Shown piece after piece: positions 44,746 through 52,716 of a stretch of 64,000 nt of DNA. The stretch comes from Planctomycetota bacterium. Its GTDB lineage: Bacteria > Planctomycetota > Planctomycetia > Gemmatales > Gemmataceae. Below the pieces are notes generated by a model. That model was not told the origin of the DNA and did not search any database. It saw only the letters and a program-made list of their open reading frames with translations. The stretch is from NCBI GenBank assembly GCA_016191165.1, contig JACPPF010000034.1, forward strand, positions 1 to 64,000, written 5' to 3'. The translations under genes and the position numbers were made by a program. Position 1 is the stretch's first letter. Every line of letters starts with the position of its first letter.

Positions 44746-44908
44746 AACCTCGATTGGAGACGGCGTGGATTTGGATCGCAGATTTCAAATGGCGGATTGC
44801 AAATCGAAAGCCCCGGCATGGGGTTGATCGCGCTTCCGAAAAGTTGCAACGAGCGTATTGAAATCTGCAATCCGCGATCCGCAATCTGCAATCGGCAATC
44901 TCCTTTTC
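44746..44908. repeat. Short AT-richer tract of GCAATCNGC-type repeats upstream of korA
   Basis: GCAGATTTCAAATGGCGGATTGC (44780-44802) appears inverted, and partly tandem, as GAAATCTGCAATCCGCGATCCGCAATCTGC... (44859-44890). The tract is visibly richer in AT than both genes. It lies in the only gap between the CBS gene and korA, so it may affect korA expression or be a mobile remnant. Confidence 0.55.
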
Positions 44909-46798
44909 ATGCCATCCAAACAACAACGACTGGCGAAGGACTCGGCCCCCAAGGCGGCTTCTCGTGTTGTCGTGGATGAACGCGATGACCTGGTCGTGCG
45001 ATTCGCCGGGGATGCCGGGGATGGCGTGAATTTGATCGGCGAGCGGTTCACGGCCTCTTACACCGCGCAGGGCAACGCCGCCTTCACTTGCTTCGATGCG
45101 CCTGCGGAGATTCGGGCGCCGGCGGGCACGCTGGCGGGGGTCGGAGCGTTTCACGTTCACATCGGCGGGACGCAGGCGCTGACGCAGGGCGATTCGTTGC
45201 AAATCTTGTTTGCGCTGAATCCCGCCGCACTCCGCGCCCATCTGGCTGACCTTGAACCCGGCGGGCTGTTGATCGTCAACTCCGACGCATTCTTGCCGGA
45301 GGAACTGGAGAAGGCCGGCTACACCACCAACCCGCTCACCGATGGCGCGCTCGTCAAGTTTCGCGCGGTGGGAGTGCCGATGAACCAGCTCAATCGCGAG
45401 GCCATCGCGCGCGTGAAGGTTAGCCCGCGCGAGGCGGAGCGATGCAGGAATTTCTTCATCCTGGGCCTGGCACTGTGGCTTTGCGATCGCCCGCCGGAGC
45501 CGACCGTCAAATGGATTCGTGAAACATATGCCAGGAACCCAGGCATGATCGAAGCGGGCACGCGCACACTCAAGGCGGGGTGGCAATGCGGTGAAGCGTG
45601 TGCCGAGCTGTCCACGCGTTTTCGCATTCGCAAGGTGCACGTTCCCGCCGGGCGCTATCGTCAGGTCCTGGGGATTGACGCCCTCGCGCTGGGCGTCCTG
45701 GCGGCGGCGCACCAGGCGGGGTTGCCCACCGTTTTCACGGCGTTTCCGGCGCCGCCCGCCAGTGATTTGCTCCACCGCATGTGCGAGTGGAAACAACCGA
45801 ACGTCAAGGTAATTCAGGCGGAGGATGACCTGGCGGCGTTGAATCTCGCGCTGGGCGCGTCATTCGGGGGCGCCGTGGGCGTCACGGCAACCACCGGGCC
45901 CGGGCTCGCGCTGCAAACGGAAACGCTGGGTCTCGCGGTCATCAGCGAGTTGCCCTGTGTTGTCATTGCCATCCAGCGGGCCGGGCCGGCCGACGGGATG
46001 CCGGGGAAGGCCGAACAGGCGGACCTGTGGCAGGCGCTACACGGGCGCAATGGCGAAAGCCCGCTAATCGTGCTGGCGCCAAGGAGCTCCGCGGACGGAT
46101 TTGCCACGGTAAGAGAAGCCTCGCGCCTTGCGCTCCGCTACATGACGCCGGTGATTGTGCTCACCGACACCACCCTGGCGCGCAACGCCGAGACCTGGCG
46201 GGTGCCGCTGCTGCCCGACCTGCCACCTTTCGGCGTTGCCCATGGTGTGCCCCCGAACCGCGGCGCCGGGTCTTTCCTGCCCTATCAACGCAATGAGCGA
46301 CTGGCACGCCCCTGGGCGGTGCCGGGCACGCCCGGTCTGGAACATCGCACTGGCGGCCTGGAAAAGGAAGAACTGACCGGCAACGTAAGCTACGATCCGC
46401 AAAACCATCAACGCATGGTCGAACAACGCGCGCGTAAGATCGCCGGGGTCGCCGACGAGTTGCCCTTGCTTGAAGTGAACGGCCCTCCCAAGGGCAACCT
46501 CCTCGTGGTCGGCTGGGGCAGCACGTCCGGCGCAATTTGCGCCGCGGTAAAGCGCGGCCAAGAGCAGGGCCTCTCGGTTGCCTCGGCTCACCTGCGCTAT
46601 TTGAACCCATTGCCGCGCAATGTCGGTGAGGTGCTTCGAAACTACCGAAGGATTCTCGTGCCTGAATTAAACACCGGGCAACTCTGCTCGTTGCTGCGAG
46701 CGACCTTCCTGGTCGATGCCGTCAGCCTGAGCAAAGTGCAAGGTCAGCCGTTTTTGGTGAGGGAGATTGACCGAAAAATCCAGGAGTTGTTGCAATAG
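44909..46798 (+). CDS. korA: 2-oxoacid:ferredoxin oxidoreductase, fused gamma-alpha subunit
   Basis: A 629-aa protein from the ATG at 44909. The N-terminal gamma domain (about 20-200) has VVRFAGDAGDGVNLIGERFT. The alpha part starts near residue 235 with RYRQVLGIDALALGVLAAAHQAG and holds GVTATTGPGLALQTETLGLAVISELP, then QRAGPADGMPGKAEQADLWQ and GRNGESP, the pattern of KorA-type subunits with QRGGPSTGMPT altered to QRAGPADGMPG. It works with KorB to decarboxylate 2-oxoacids and reduce ferredoxin. A terminator-like hairpin follows it. Confidence 0.88.
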   Translation: MPSKQQRLAKDSAPKAASRVVVDERDDLVVRFAGDAGDGVNLIGERFTASYTAQGNAAFTCFDAPAEIRAPAGTLAGVGAFHVHIGGTQALTQGDSLQILFALNPAALRAHLADLEPGGLLIVNSDAFLPEELEKAGYTTNPLTDGALVKFRAVGVPMNQLNREAIARVKVSPREAERCRNFFILGLALWLCDRPPEPTVKWIRETYARNPGMIEAGTRTLKAGWQCGEACAELSTRFRIRKVHVPAGRYRQVLGIDALALGVLAAAHQAGLPTVFTAFPAPPASDLLHRMCEWKQPNVKVIQAEDDLAALNLALGASFGGAVGVTATTGPGLALQTETLGLAVISELPCVVIAIQRAGPADGMPGKAEQADLWQALHGRNGESPLIVLAPRSSADGFATVREASRLALRYMTPVIVLTDTTLARNAETWRVPLLPDLPPFGVAHGVPPNRGAGSFLPYQRNERLARPWAVPGTPGLEHRTGGLEKEELTGNVSYDPQNHQRMVEQRARKIAGVADELPLLEVNGPPKGNLLVVGWGSTSGAICAAVKRGQEQGLSVASAHLRYLNPLPRNVGEVLRNYRRILVPELNTGQLCSLLRATFLVDAVSLSKVQGQPFLVREIDRKIQELLQ

Positions 46799-46803
46799 AG
46801 GCT

Positions 46804-46864
46804 GTTTCAAATCCAGCCGCCGCGTGGACCACAGCCCACGCGACCGGTTTGAAACAACTTTTTT
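46804..46864 (+). terminator. Terminator-like hairpin between korA and korB
   Basis: GTTTCAAA (46804-46811) and CGCGTGG (46821-46827) pair with CCACGCG (46836-46842) and TTTGAAAC (46848-46855), followed by a T-run (46859-46864). It starts 5 bp after the korA stop, so it should end most transcripts there or leave korB at a lower level unless korB has its own promoter. Confidence 0.7.
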
Positions 46865-46950
46865 GTCCCGTTCGCCCCGTACCGCAGGCTGCCCGTTCGA
46901 TCATGTATTAACCTCGTGCAGGCAAGCCGCGTGTACAACGAAAGGCGCTG

Positions 46951-47961
46951 ATGTCCGTAGGTACTTTACCCCTGTTGACGCCCGGCGATTTATCCTCGGA
47001 CCGCGAGGTCCGCTGGTGCCCCGGGTGCGGGGATTTTTCGATCCTCGCGCAACTCAAAAGGGTCCTCGCCACCCTCGGAGTGCCGCGCGAAAACTTCGTC
47101 TTTGTCTCCGGCGCCGGGTGCGCGAGCCGTTTGCCTTACTACCTGAGCACCTATGGCTTCCAGGGGTCGTGTGGGCGGGCGCCGGCGCTGGCGACGGGCG
47201 TGAAGCTGGCGAGCCCGAACCTGGATGTGTGGGTGGTGACCGGCGACGGCGACGCCCTGTCAGTGGGTTCCAATCACTTGATCCATGCGCTGCGGCGCAA
47301 CGTCGATCTGAAAATCCTCTTGTTCAACAACGAGGTCCATGGCCGATCGCGCGGACAGGCGTCGCCGACGACGCGCGTCGGGACCTGCACAAAGACCAGC
47401 CCCGAAGGCGCGTTTGAAACACCGTTGCGGCCCCTGTCGATCGCGCTCGCCGCCGAGGCCAGCTTTGTGGCTCGCACGATTGACGTGGATGTCAACCATC
47501 TGGGCGACGTGCTCGAACGAGCGGCGGCTCATCGCGGCGCCGCCCTGGTCGAGGTTTACCAAAACTGCAAGATCTACAACGACGGCGCCTTCGATTACGC
47601 CACCGACGCCAGCATCAAGGCCGAGACCGTCATCCACCTCGAACACGGCCGGCCGCTTTTGTTCGGCAAGGATCGCAACCAGGGCCTGCGTCTCAACGGC
47701 TTCGAGCCCGAGGTCGTGACGCTGGGCCACGGAATCACCATCGATGACATTCTCATCCACGACGAGAAGGCAACCGAACCGACGCTGGCGTTCCTGTTGA
47801 GCAGGCTCATCGGCCCCCATTTTCCCGAGTGTCTGGGGGTGTTCCGCAGCGTGCAACGGCCGACGTTTCAGCAATTGCTCGATGATTCCTTCCGCCAAGG
47901 GGACCCGCCAAGCAGCCTGGCGTCGCTGCTCGCGGGTGACGATTCCTGGGTCGTCGCATAG
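46951..47961 (+). CDS. korB: 2-oxoacid:ferredoxin oxidoreductase, beta subunit
   Basis: A 336-aa TPP and [4Fe-4S] subunit. The four cluster cysteines are present (C23 and C26 in WCPGCGDFS, C57 in SGAGCASRL, C206 in YQNCKIYND). The thiamine-binding motif is VVTGDGDALSVGSNHLIHALRRN with LLFNNEVHGRSRGQ. In relatives the segment after the glycine-rich loop reads HGRA; here it is CGRA (QGSCGRAPALATG). It acts with KorA on 2-oxoglutarate or a related 2-oxoacid. AAAGG precedes the ATG by 5 bp. Confidence 0.9.
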   Translation: MSVGTLPLLTPGDLSSDREVRWCPGCGDFSILAQLKRVLATLGVPRENFVFVSGAGCASRLPYYLSTYGFQGSCGRAPALATGVKLASPNLDVWVVTGDGDALSVGSNHLIHALRRNVDLKILLFNNEVHGRSRGQASPTTRVGTCTKTSPEGAFETPLRPLSIALAAEASFVARTIDVDVNHLGDVLERAAAHRGAALVEVYQNCKIYNDGAFDYATDASIKAETVIHLEHGRPLLFGKDRNQGLRLNGFEPEVVTLGHGITIDDILIHDEKATEPTLAFLLSRLIGPHFPECLGVFRSVQRPTFQQLLDDSFRQGDPPSSLASLLAGDDSWVVA

Positions 47962-48042
47962 CTTGTCGGAGCCTGAGCGCCAGCGAACAGGAACCTCTGC
48001 CCCTGGCTGGCGATCAGGCCAGGAAAAAAAGGATTACAATCC

Positions 48043-48558
48043 ATGATCTGCCCCTCGTGCGGCCACAAGAACTTGCCAGGCGATGATGTTTGCAGACACT
48101 GCAAGCAGCCGCTGACGGCGTTCGATTTGCCTCAGCCGGAGAATCCCGTCGAACAGAGTCTGATGTTCGACCAGGTGAAGACACTTAAACAAAACGCGCC
48201 CGTCACGATCGGTCAGGCCGCGACGATTGGCGATGCGATGGAGATGATGCAGTCCACCAATGTTGGCGCGATTCTCGTCGTCGATGACGCTGGCCGACTC
48301 GTGGGCATCTTCAGCGAACGGGACCTGTTGAAGCGGGTCGTCGGCAACGTGGCCGACTTTCAGAAGCTGCCCATCACGCAATTCATGACTCCCAGGCCGG
48401 AGTGCGTGGCCACCACCGATACGCTGAATTTCGTACTGCAAAAAATGGACGCCGGCGGCTACCGGCATGTCCCCGTGCTGGAGAACGGCAAGCCCGTGAG
48501 CATCATTTCCGCCCGCGACATGCTGCGGTTCCTTACGCGCCTGTGCCGCGAGGCTTGA
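48043..48558 (+). CDS. CBS-domain protein with N-terminal zinc ribbon
   Basis: A 171-aa protein. An N-terminal zinc ribbon has CxxC pairs at 3/6 and 17/20 (MICPSCG, DVCRHCK). The tandem CBS pair follows: [38 protein letters not shown] and [37 protein letters not shown], nearly the same layout as the CBS protein upstream of korA. It lies 81 bp after korB and 145 bp before rpsB. Possible roles are an adenylate-sensing regulator of the oxidoreductase or a general energy sensor. Confidence 0.9.
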   Translation: MICPSCGHKNLPGDDVCRHCKQPLTAFDLPQPENPVEQSLMFDQVKTLKQNAPVTIGQAATIGDAMEMMQSTNVGAILVVDDAGRLVGIFSERDLLKRVVGNVADFQKLPITQFMTPRPECVATTDTLNFVLQKMDAGGYRHVPVLENGKPVSIISARDMLRFLTRLCREA

Positions 48559-48602
48559 TCGGCGCCGCCCTGGCAAAAAAACCAGCCAAATCAGCCGGTC
48601 TC

Positions 48603-48631
48603 TTTGCCGTTGCCGGGCGAATTTCTACAAT
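48603..48631 (+). promoter_or_regulatory. Candidate promoter of rpsB-tsf
   Basis: TTTGCC (48603-48608) and TACAAT (48626-48631) are separated by 17 bp, about 73 bp before the rpsB start. The -10 is good and the -35 is weaker. Confidence 0.45.
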
Positions 48632-48703
48632 ACCGTTTCCCGAAACCCGACCGTTTTCTCCGGGACGCGCAGCTGCGCTCCCGACCTTCAGGAGGTGTCT
48701 TGC

Positions 48704-49561
48704 GTGGCGATCGTTCAAGTGCAGGAGTTGATTGAAGCCGGCGTTCACTTCGGCCATCGCGCCAGCCGCTGGAATCCGAAGATGCGGCCATACATCTATG
48801 GCAAGCGGAACCTCATCCACATCATCGACTTACGGGAAACGGTCCGCGGCCTTCTGCGCGCCTACAAGTTCCTGGCCAAGGTCGCCAGTCGTGGCAGCCT
48901 GGTCGTGTTCGTCGGCACCAAACGCCAGGCCAAGGAAACCATTGAACGCGAAGCGGCACGCTGCAAGATGCCCTACGTCAACGAACGCTGGCTGGGCGGC
49001 ACGCTCACCAACTACCGCACCATCCGCGATCGCCTGAAACGCCTCACCGAACTCGAAGGCTTGTGGCTCCCGCATGGCGAAAAGCCGGAAAAGGTCGATC
49101 TCGTCAGCTACATGAAGACGATGATCAACGAGACGGGCCGGCTCGACCTGGCCAAGGCCCCGGACACCGCGGCCGTTCGGACCTACTCGAAAAAGATGGT
49201 CTCGACGCTAATCCGCGAATGGACGAAGATCAACCGCAACCTGCAAGGCATCCGCGAAATGAACAGGCTGCCCGACGCGATGGTGATCGTCGATCCGAAG
49301 CGCGAGGATATCGCCGTCAAGGAAGCCCAGCGCATGGGCGTGACGACGGTGTCGCTCATCGACACCGACAGCGATCCGGACGTGGTCGATTTGCCGATCC
49401 CGGGCAACGACGACAGCATTCGCTCGATCGAGTTAATCCTGGCCAAGCTTTCGGACGCGGTCAATGAAGGCCGGGCGGCGCTGCCCCCCGAGCCTCAGCG
49501 CGGCGGCCGGCCCGGGCAAGGCGGCGCGAACCCCAAAGCGGCTGCACCCGTCGTCTCTTGA
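48704..49561 (+). CDS. rpsB: 30S ribosomal protein S2
   Basis: A 285-aa S2 protein. The GTG at 48704 lies 8 bp after AGGAGG. The S2 signature [24 protein letters not shown], then [36 protein letters not shown] and [23 protein letters not shown], runs through the protein. The C-terminal 30 residues are Gly/Pro-rich. It is followed by tsf, the near-universal S2-EF-Ts pair. Confidence 0.97.
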   Translation: MAIVQVQELIEAGVHFGHRASRWNPKMRPYIYGKRNLIHIIDLRETVRGLLRAYKFLAKVASRGSLVVFVGTKRQAKETIEREAARCKMPYVNERWLGGTLTNYRTIRDRLKRLTELEGLWLPHGEKPEKVDLVSYMKTMINETGRLDLAKAPDTAAVRTYSKKMVSTLIREWTKINRNLQGIREMNRLPDAMVIVDPKREDIAVKEAQRMGVTTVSLIDTDSDPDVVDLPIPGNDDSIRSIELILAKLSDAVNEGRAALPPEPQRGGRPGQGGANPKAAAPVVS

Positions 49562-49639
49562 TACCTCTGCCGCTTGCGGCTTTGCGTTCGCGTGAAGGCG
49601 CCGGAAACCGCAGGTGGCTTGATAACCGAGGAACAAACC

Positions 49640-50485
49640 ATGGCCATTACCGCCAACGACGTCAAAACGCTGCGCGATCGCACGAACGCACCGATGATGG
49701 AATGCAAGACCGCCCTCAACGAGACCGGCGGCGATATGGAAAAGGCGATCGAATGGCTGCGTAAAAAAGCCGGCAGCAAGATCGGCAACTTCGCCGCGCG
49801 CGAAACCGCTGAAGGACGCATCGCCGTCTATCTCGACCCCACCACCCAGACCGGCGCCCTGGTCGAGGTCCGTTGCGAGACCGCCCCCGTCTCCAAGACC
49901 GATCAATTCATCGGGCTGACCAGCGAGATCGCCAAGCAGATCGCGCTAAAAAACCCGGCCACCGTCGAGGCGCTCCTCGACCAGACCAGCGTCGATCAAC
50001 CGACGAAGAAAATCTCCGACCGCATCATGGACGTGTTTCAACTGATCCGCGAGAACATGAGGCCGCACCGCTTCGTGCGTCTGACGGGCCTTTTGGGCGA
50101 ATATGTCCATCACGACGGTTCCGTCGGCGTCTTGCTTCAGGTCGACGGCGCCCAGGCCGACCCGCAGGTCCTGCGCGATGTGTGCATGCACATCACTGCG
50201 CGCAACCCGGTCGCGGCCACCAAGGACGACGTGCCCGCCGCCACGCTGGCCAAGGAAACCGAGATCATCCGCGAGCAGACCGCAGGCGACCCGAAGAACA
50301 AAAACAAGCCCGCCAACATCCTCGACAAGATCATCGAAGGAAAGCTGAAAACCTGGCTCGCGGAAAATGTCCTGCTCGAGCAACCATTCGTCAAGGACGA
50401 CTCGAAAACCGTCGGCCAACTGCTCACTGCCAGCGGACTCAAGTTCGTCAAGTTCGTGCGCTACAAGGTCGGCGACATCAGCTAA
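49640..50485 (+). CDS. tsf: Elongation factor Ts
   Basis: A 281-aa EF-Ts that exchanges GDP for GTP on EF-Tu. The TDVP-type start is altered but recognisable (ITANDVKTLRDRTNAPMMECKTALNETGGDMEKAIEWLR), followed by AETAEGRIAVY-type and ADPQVLRDVCMHI elements and the closing QPFVKDDSKTVGQLL. The ATG at 49640 follows GAGGA by 6 bp. It shares a transcript with rpsB, whose stop is 78 bp upstream. Confidence 0.97.
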   Translation: MAITANDVKTLRDRTNAPMMECKTALNETGGDMEKAIEWLRKKAGSKIGNFAARETAEGRIAVYLDPTTQTGALVEVRCETAPVSKTDQFIGLTSEIAKQIALKNPATVEALLDQTSVDQPTKKISDRIMDVFQLIRENMRPHRFVRLTGLLGEYVHHDGSVGVLLQVDGAQADPQVLRDVCMHITARNPVAATKDDVPAATLAKETEIIREQTAGDPKNKNKPANILDKIIEGKLKTWLAENVLLEQPFVKDDSKTVGQLLTASGLKFVKFVRYKVGDIS

Positions 50486-50509
50486 ACCCCAAGCCGCTGG
50501 CGGCGTCAT

Positions 50510-51331
50510 TCACGGCGCCAGCGATTTCTTCACGCGCGGCCCGCGCATTTCCGCCCTGGTGATGTTCAGCGCTTGCAGGAAGAAGCCGTACACATCCTTG
50601 AAGAAAATCTCCTCGCTGAAGATTTCGAGATCGCGAATCCGAGCGATGCGCTTTTGACTGTTGTCGAGCAGATCGTGAATCGCGGGCATCTGAAATTGAT
50701 TCAACACGGGCCGAATCCCCGCCAAGGCCGCGTCGCGATCTGCTTCCAGGAACAAATCGTAGAACGACTTGAACAGGCTGTAATGAGCCCTTTCGTCCAC
50801 CGTTATCAGGGCGAGAATCTTGTCCAGGGCCGGATCGCCTCCCATGGCCTGTACGCGCTGACGCAAATTGCGATAGTTCAAGAAAGTCGCGTGCTCCTGA
50901 ACCATCGCGTACGCCAGCATCCCCAGATGGCTTTCCTGTGGCAGGTTCCACTGCTGGTCGAGAACGCGAGTTTCCAGATCGACCATGTATTCTTCCGTCC
51001 GGTGCTTGGAACGCACCAGCCAGTCCCCCAGGGCCAGCGAATGCTTGGATTCCTCGTAGCCCCAGTTGGCGTAAAACCACGATCGGCCCTTGCTGTGCCG
51101 GACGATCGGCAGCACCTTGCCGACGTAATCGGGCAGATAGAGTTCCACGCAGCAAAACGATTCGACGACATCGGCAATGGCCGGGTCGAGGTTGGGGTTG
51201 CACTCATCCCACGGAATATCGTCGCGCACGCGCCAGCGGCGTTTCCGTTCCGCGGCATCGAAGAACTCGCGGTAAATGTGCCACAGTTGGCGCTCAACTT
51301 CGGGATAGGAAATCGTTTCTTCCGGTTTCAT
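50510..51331 (-). CDS. Acyl-ACP desaturase (di-iron)
   Basis: A 273-aa protein from the ATG at 51331; the longer frame upstream lacks support. It has the two ExxH motifs of the ferritin-like di-iron fold: E94-x-x-H97 in GYEESKHSLALG and E180-x-x-H183 in VDERAHYSLF, with further acidic ligands at E58 and E146 (QEHATF). It is related to plant-type acyl-[acyl-carrier-protein] desaturases, which introduce a double bond into fatty acids. It is convergent with tsf, with a 24-bp gap. Confidence 0.88.
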   Translation of the reverse strand: MKPEETISYPEVERQLWHIYREFFDAAERKRRWRVRDDIPWDECNPNLDPAIADVVESFCCVELYLPDYVGKVLPIVRHSKGRSWFYANWGYEESKHSLALGDWLVRSKHRTEEYMVDLETRVLDQQWNLPQESHLGMLAYAMVQEHATFLNYRNLRQRVQAMGGDPALDKILALITVDERAHYSLFKSFYDLFLEADRDAALAGIRPVLNQFQMPAIHDLLDNSQKRIARIRDLEIFSEEIFFKDVYGFFLQALNITRAEMRGPRVKKSLAP

Positions 51332-51671
51332 GCCAGTTAGCCTTCCTGCGACGAAAAGAATCCACCCGCCACGTGAAAGTTGGGCGATCCGTAAAACTAT
51401 GGTGTGGTGAAATGTTATCCTCTTTGAAATAACTTGACCAGTGGACGCCTTGCGCAAAAACGTTCTCATCAACGAGCCGCGACCGTAAGGGAGCGCTGGC
51501 TTGTTCCCGCTCTCTCACGGTCGCGTCTCGTAACAATTGTGCAAATCTCGAGCGCGTCTAGTATAGAATGGCATCCTTAGAGATGCACAACGTCACCCCT
51601 CCGAATTTGGATGGCCCCAATCGAATGCGGCATCCGCTGTCGGTGCAAATCAAAGCCAGGAGTGCACGAGG
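51332..51671. other. Divergent gap between desaturase and yjbQ, with family A palindrome
   Basis: No gene is seen. A family A palindrome occupies 51472-51531. Toward yjbQ, TTGTGC (51537-51542) and TAGTAT (51559-51564) have 16 bp between them and could be its promoter. The desaturase promoter was not located. Confidence 0.45.
51472..51531. repeat. Palindromic repeat family A, copy 2 (both arms)
   Basis: The arms ACGAGCCGCGACCGT...GGGAGCG (51472-51495) and the inverted copy (51508-51531) carry a few mismatches. Outside, CATCAACGAG matches the flank of the other copies. Confidence 0.8.
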
Positions 51672-52094
51672 ATGAAGTCTTTTACCGACTACGTTACGAT
51701 GAATGTCCCCGGGAAGATGACCTTTGTAAACATTACGCCCCAGGTGTCGCAAGCCGTAAGGAAAAGCGGCGTCACGGAGGGGATCGTGCTCGTCAATACG
51801 ATGCACATTACCTCGTCCGTCTTCGTGAACGACGACGAATCCGGACTGCACCACGACTTTGGCAAATGGCTTGAGGGGTTGGCTCCGTTCAACCCCGATC
51901 CGAATCACTACCACCACAACCGAACCGGGGAGGACAATGCCGACGCCCACTTGAAACGCCAGATCATGGGCCGCGAGGTCGTGGTCGCCATCACGAAGGG
52001 CAAACTCGATTTCGGCCCCTGGGAGCAAATCTTCTATGGTGAGTTCGATGGCGATCGCGCCAAACGGGTGCTGGTGAAGGTGATTGGGGAGTGA
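51672..52094 (+). CDS. YjbQ-family protein
   Basis: A 140-aa protein of the YjbQ/UPF0047 family, small trimeric beta/alpha proteins that have been linked to secondary thiamine-phosphate synthase activity. The diagnostic histidine region is [27 protein letters not shown], and the C-terminal [28 protein letters not shown] is complete. AGGAG precedes the ATG by 9 bp. Confidence 0.92.
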   Translation: MKSFTDYVTMNVPGKMTFVNITPQVSQAVRKSGVTEGIVLVNTMHITSSVFVNDDESGLHHDFGKWLEGLAPFNPDPNHYHHNRTGEDNADAHLKRQIMGREVVVAITKGKLDFGPWEQIFYGEFDGDRAKRVLVKVIGE

Positions 52095-52100
52095 CGTTTG

Positions 52101-52427
52101 TTACATGACAAACAGGCGCAATTCGTCATAGGTTATTGGCGTAACAAAGTTACCGCCGATGAGGTAGGTGCCCCCGGCCTGTTTCGTGCAGTGAATGACG
52201 CGCGTCAAGAGCGTCTTGGACGCCTTCTGGGCGGGATTCACGAGGTTGATGACGATCAACATTCCGGTGTCGAGGGGCTGACTTGAAATCAGGCCGACGC
52301 CCTCGCATGACAGGTTCTTTACTCGCGCCGGGCCGAAATCCTCGAGAACGGGCGAGATAAAATCACATGATGACGAGAAGTTGACCGGATAGCGTTCCGC
52401 CGTCCGTTTCTCTTTGGGATCGTTCAT
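52101..52427 (-). CDS. PilZ-domain protein
   Basis: A 108-aa single PilZ domain from the ATG at 52427; a GTG 11 codons upstream is possible. RYPVNFSSSCDF opens the domain (an RxxxR-like KRTAERYPV precedes it), and VKNLSCEGVGLIS is the DxSxxG-type second motif with an asparagine in the aspartate position. PilZ domains bind cyclic di-GMP, so this could be a small effector; the altered second motif may weaken binding. It converges on yjbQ. Confidence 0.8.
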   Translation of the reverse strand: MNDPKEKRTAERYPVNFSSSCDFISPVLEDFGPARVKNLSCEGVGLISSQPLDTGMLIVINLVNPAQKASKTLLTRVIHCTKQAGGTYLIGGNFVTPITYDELRLFVM

Positions 52428-52716
52428 GGGCCAATTCTCAACACGTTTCAGCAAACCCACTCCGTCTATTGTATGCGCCGCCGAGCCTGATTATAACTCC
52501 TGCCACGGATTGCACACGCTGTCGGGTTCGACACGTTTAGCCGCGCTACCGTTCGTCGAAGAGCACTTGACCAGCCCCCAGCGCAAGCTGGGGTTTTGGG
52601 GGACTGCCCAATACCCCACGCTTGCGCGTGGGGCTAGGATCGCTTCGCTTGACGAAAGGTAATGCGGCCAACCGCAATTAAGCTTCCTTGCCATTTGGAG
52701 CATAAGATGAAAAACG
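52428..52716. other. Gap before hrpB, mostly a family D palindrome
   Basis: No gene seen. CGTTTAGCCGCG near 52538 resembles the start of a family C repeat, and a family D palindrome fills 52569-52636. The rest holds no recognised signal. Confidence 0.5.
52569..52636. repeat. Palindromic repeat family D, copy 2
   Basis: ACCAGCCCCCAGCG and AAGCTGGGG with the inverted ACCCCACGCTTGCGCGTGGGGCT; the outer arms match those at 31815-31880. It sits directly upstream of hrpB. Confidence 0.7.

Noticed and set aside
44780-44890. GCAATC repeats as a CRISPR array
   Set aside because: Units are short, irregular and partly inverted, with no constant spacer length and no cas genes nearby.
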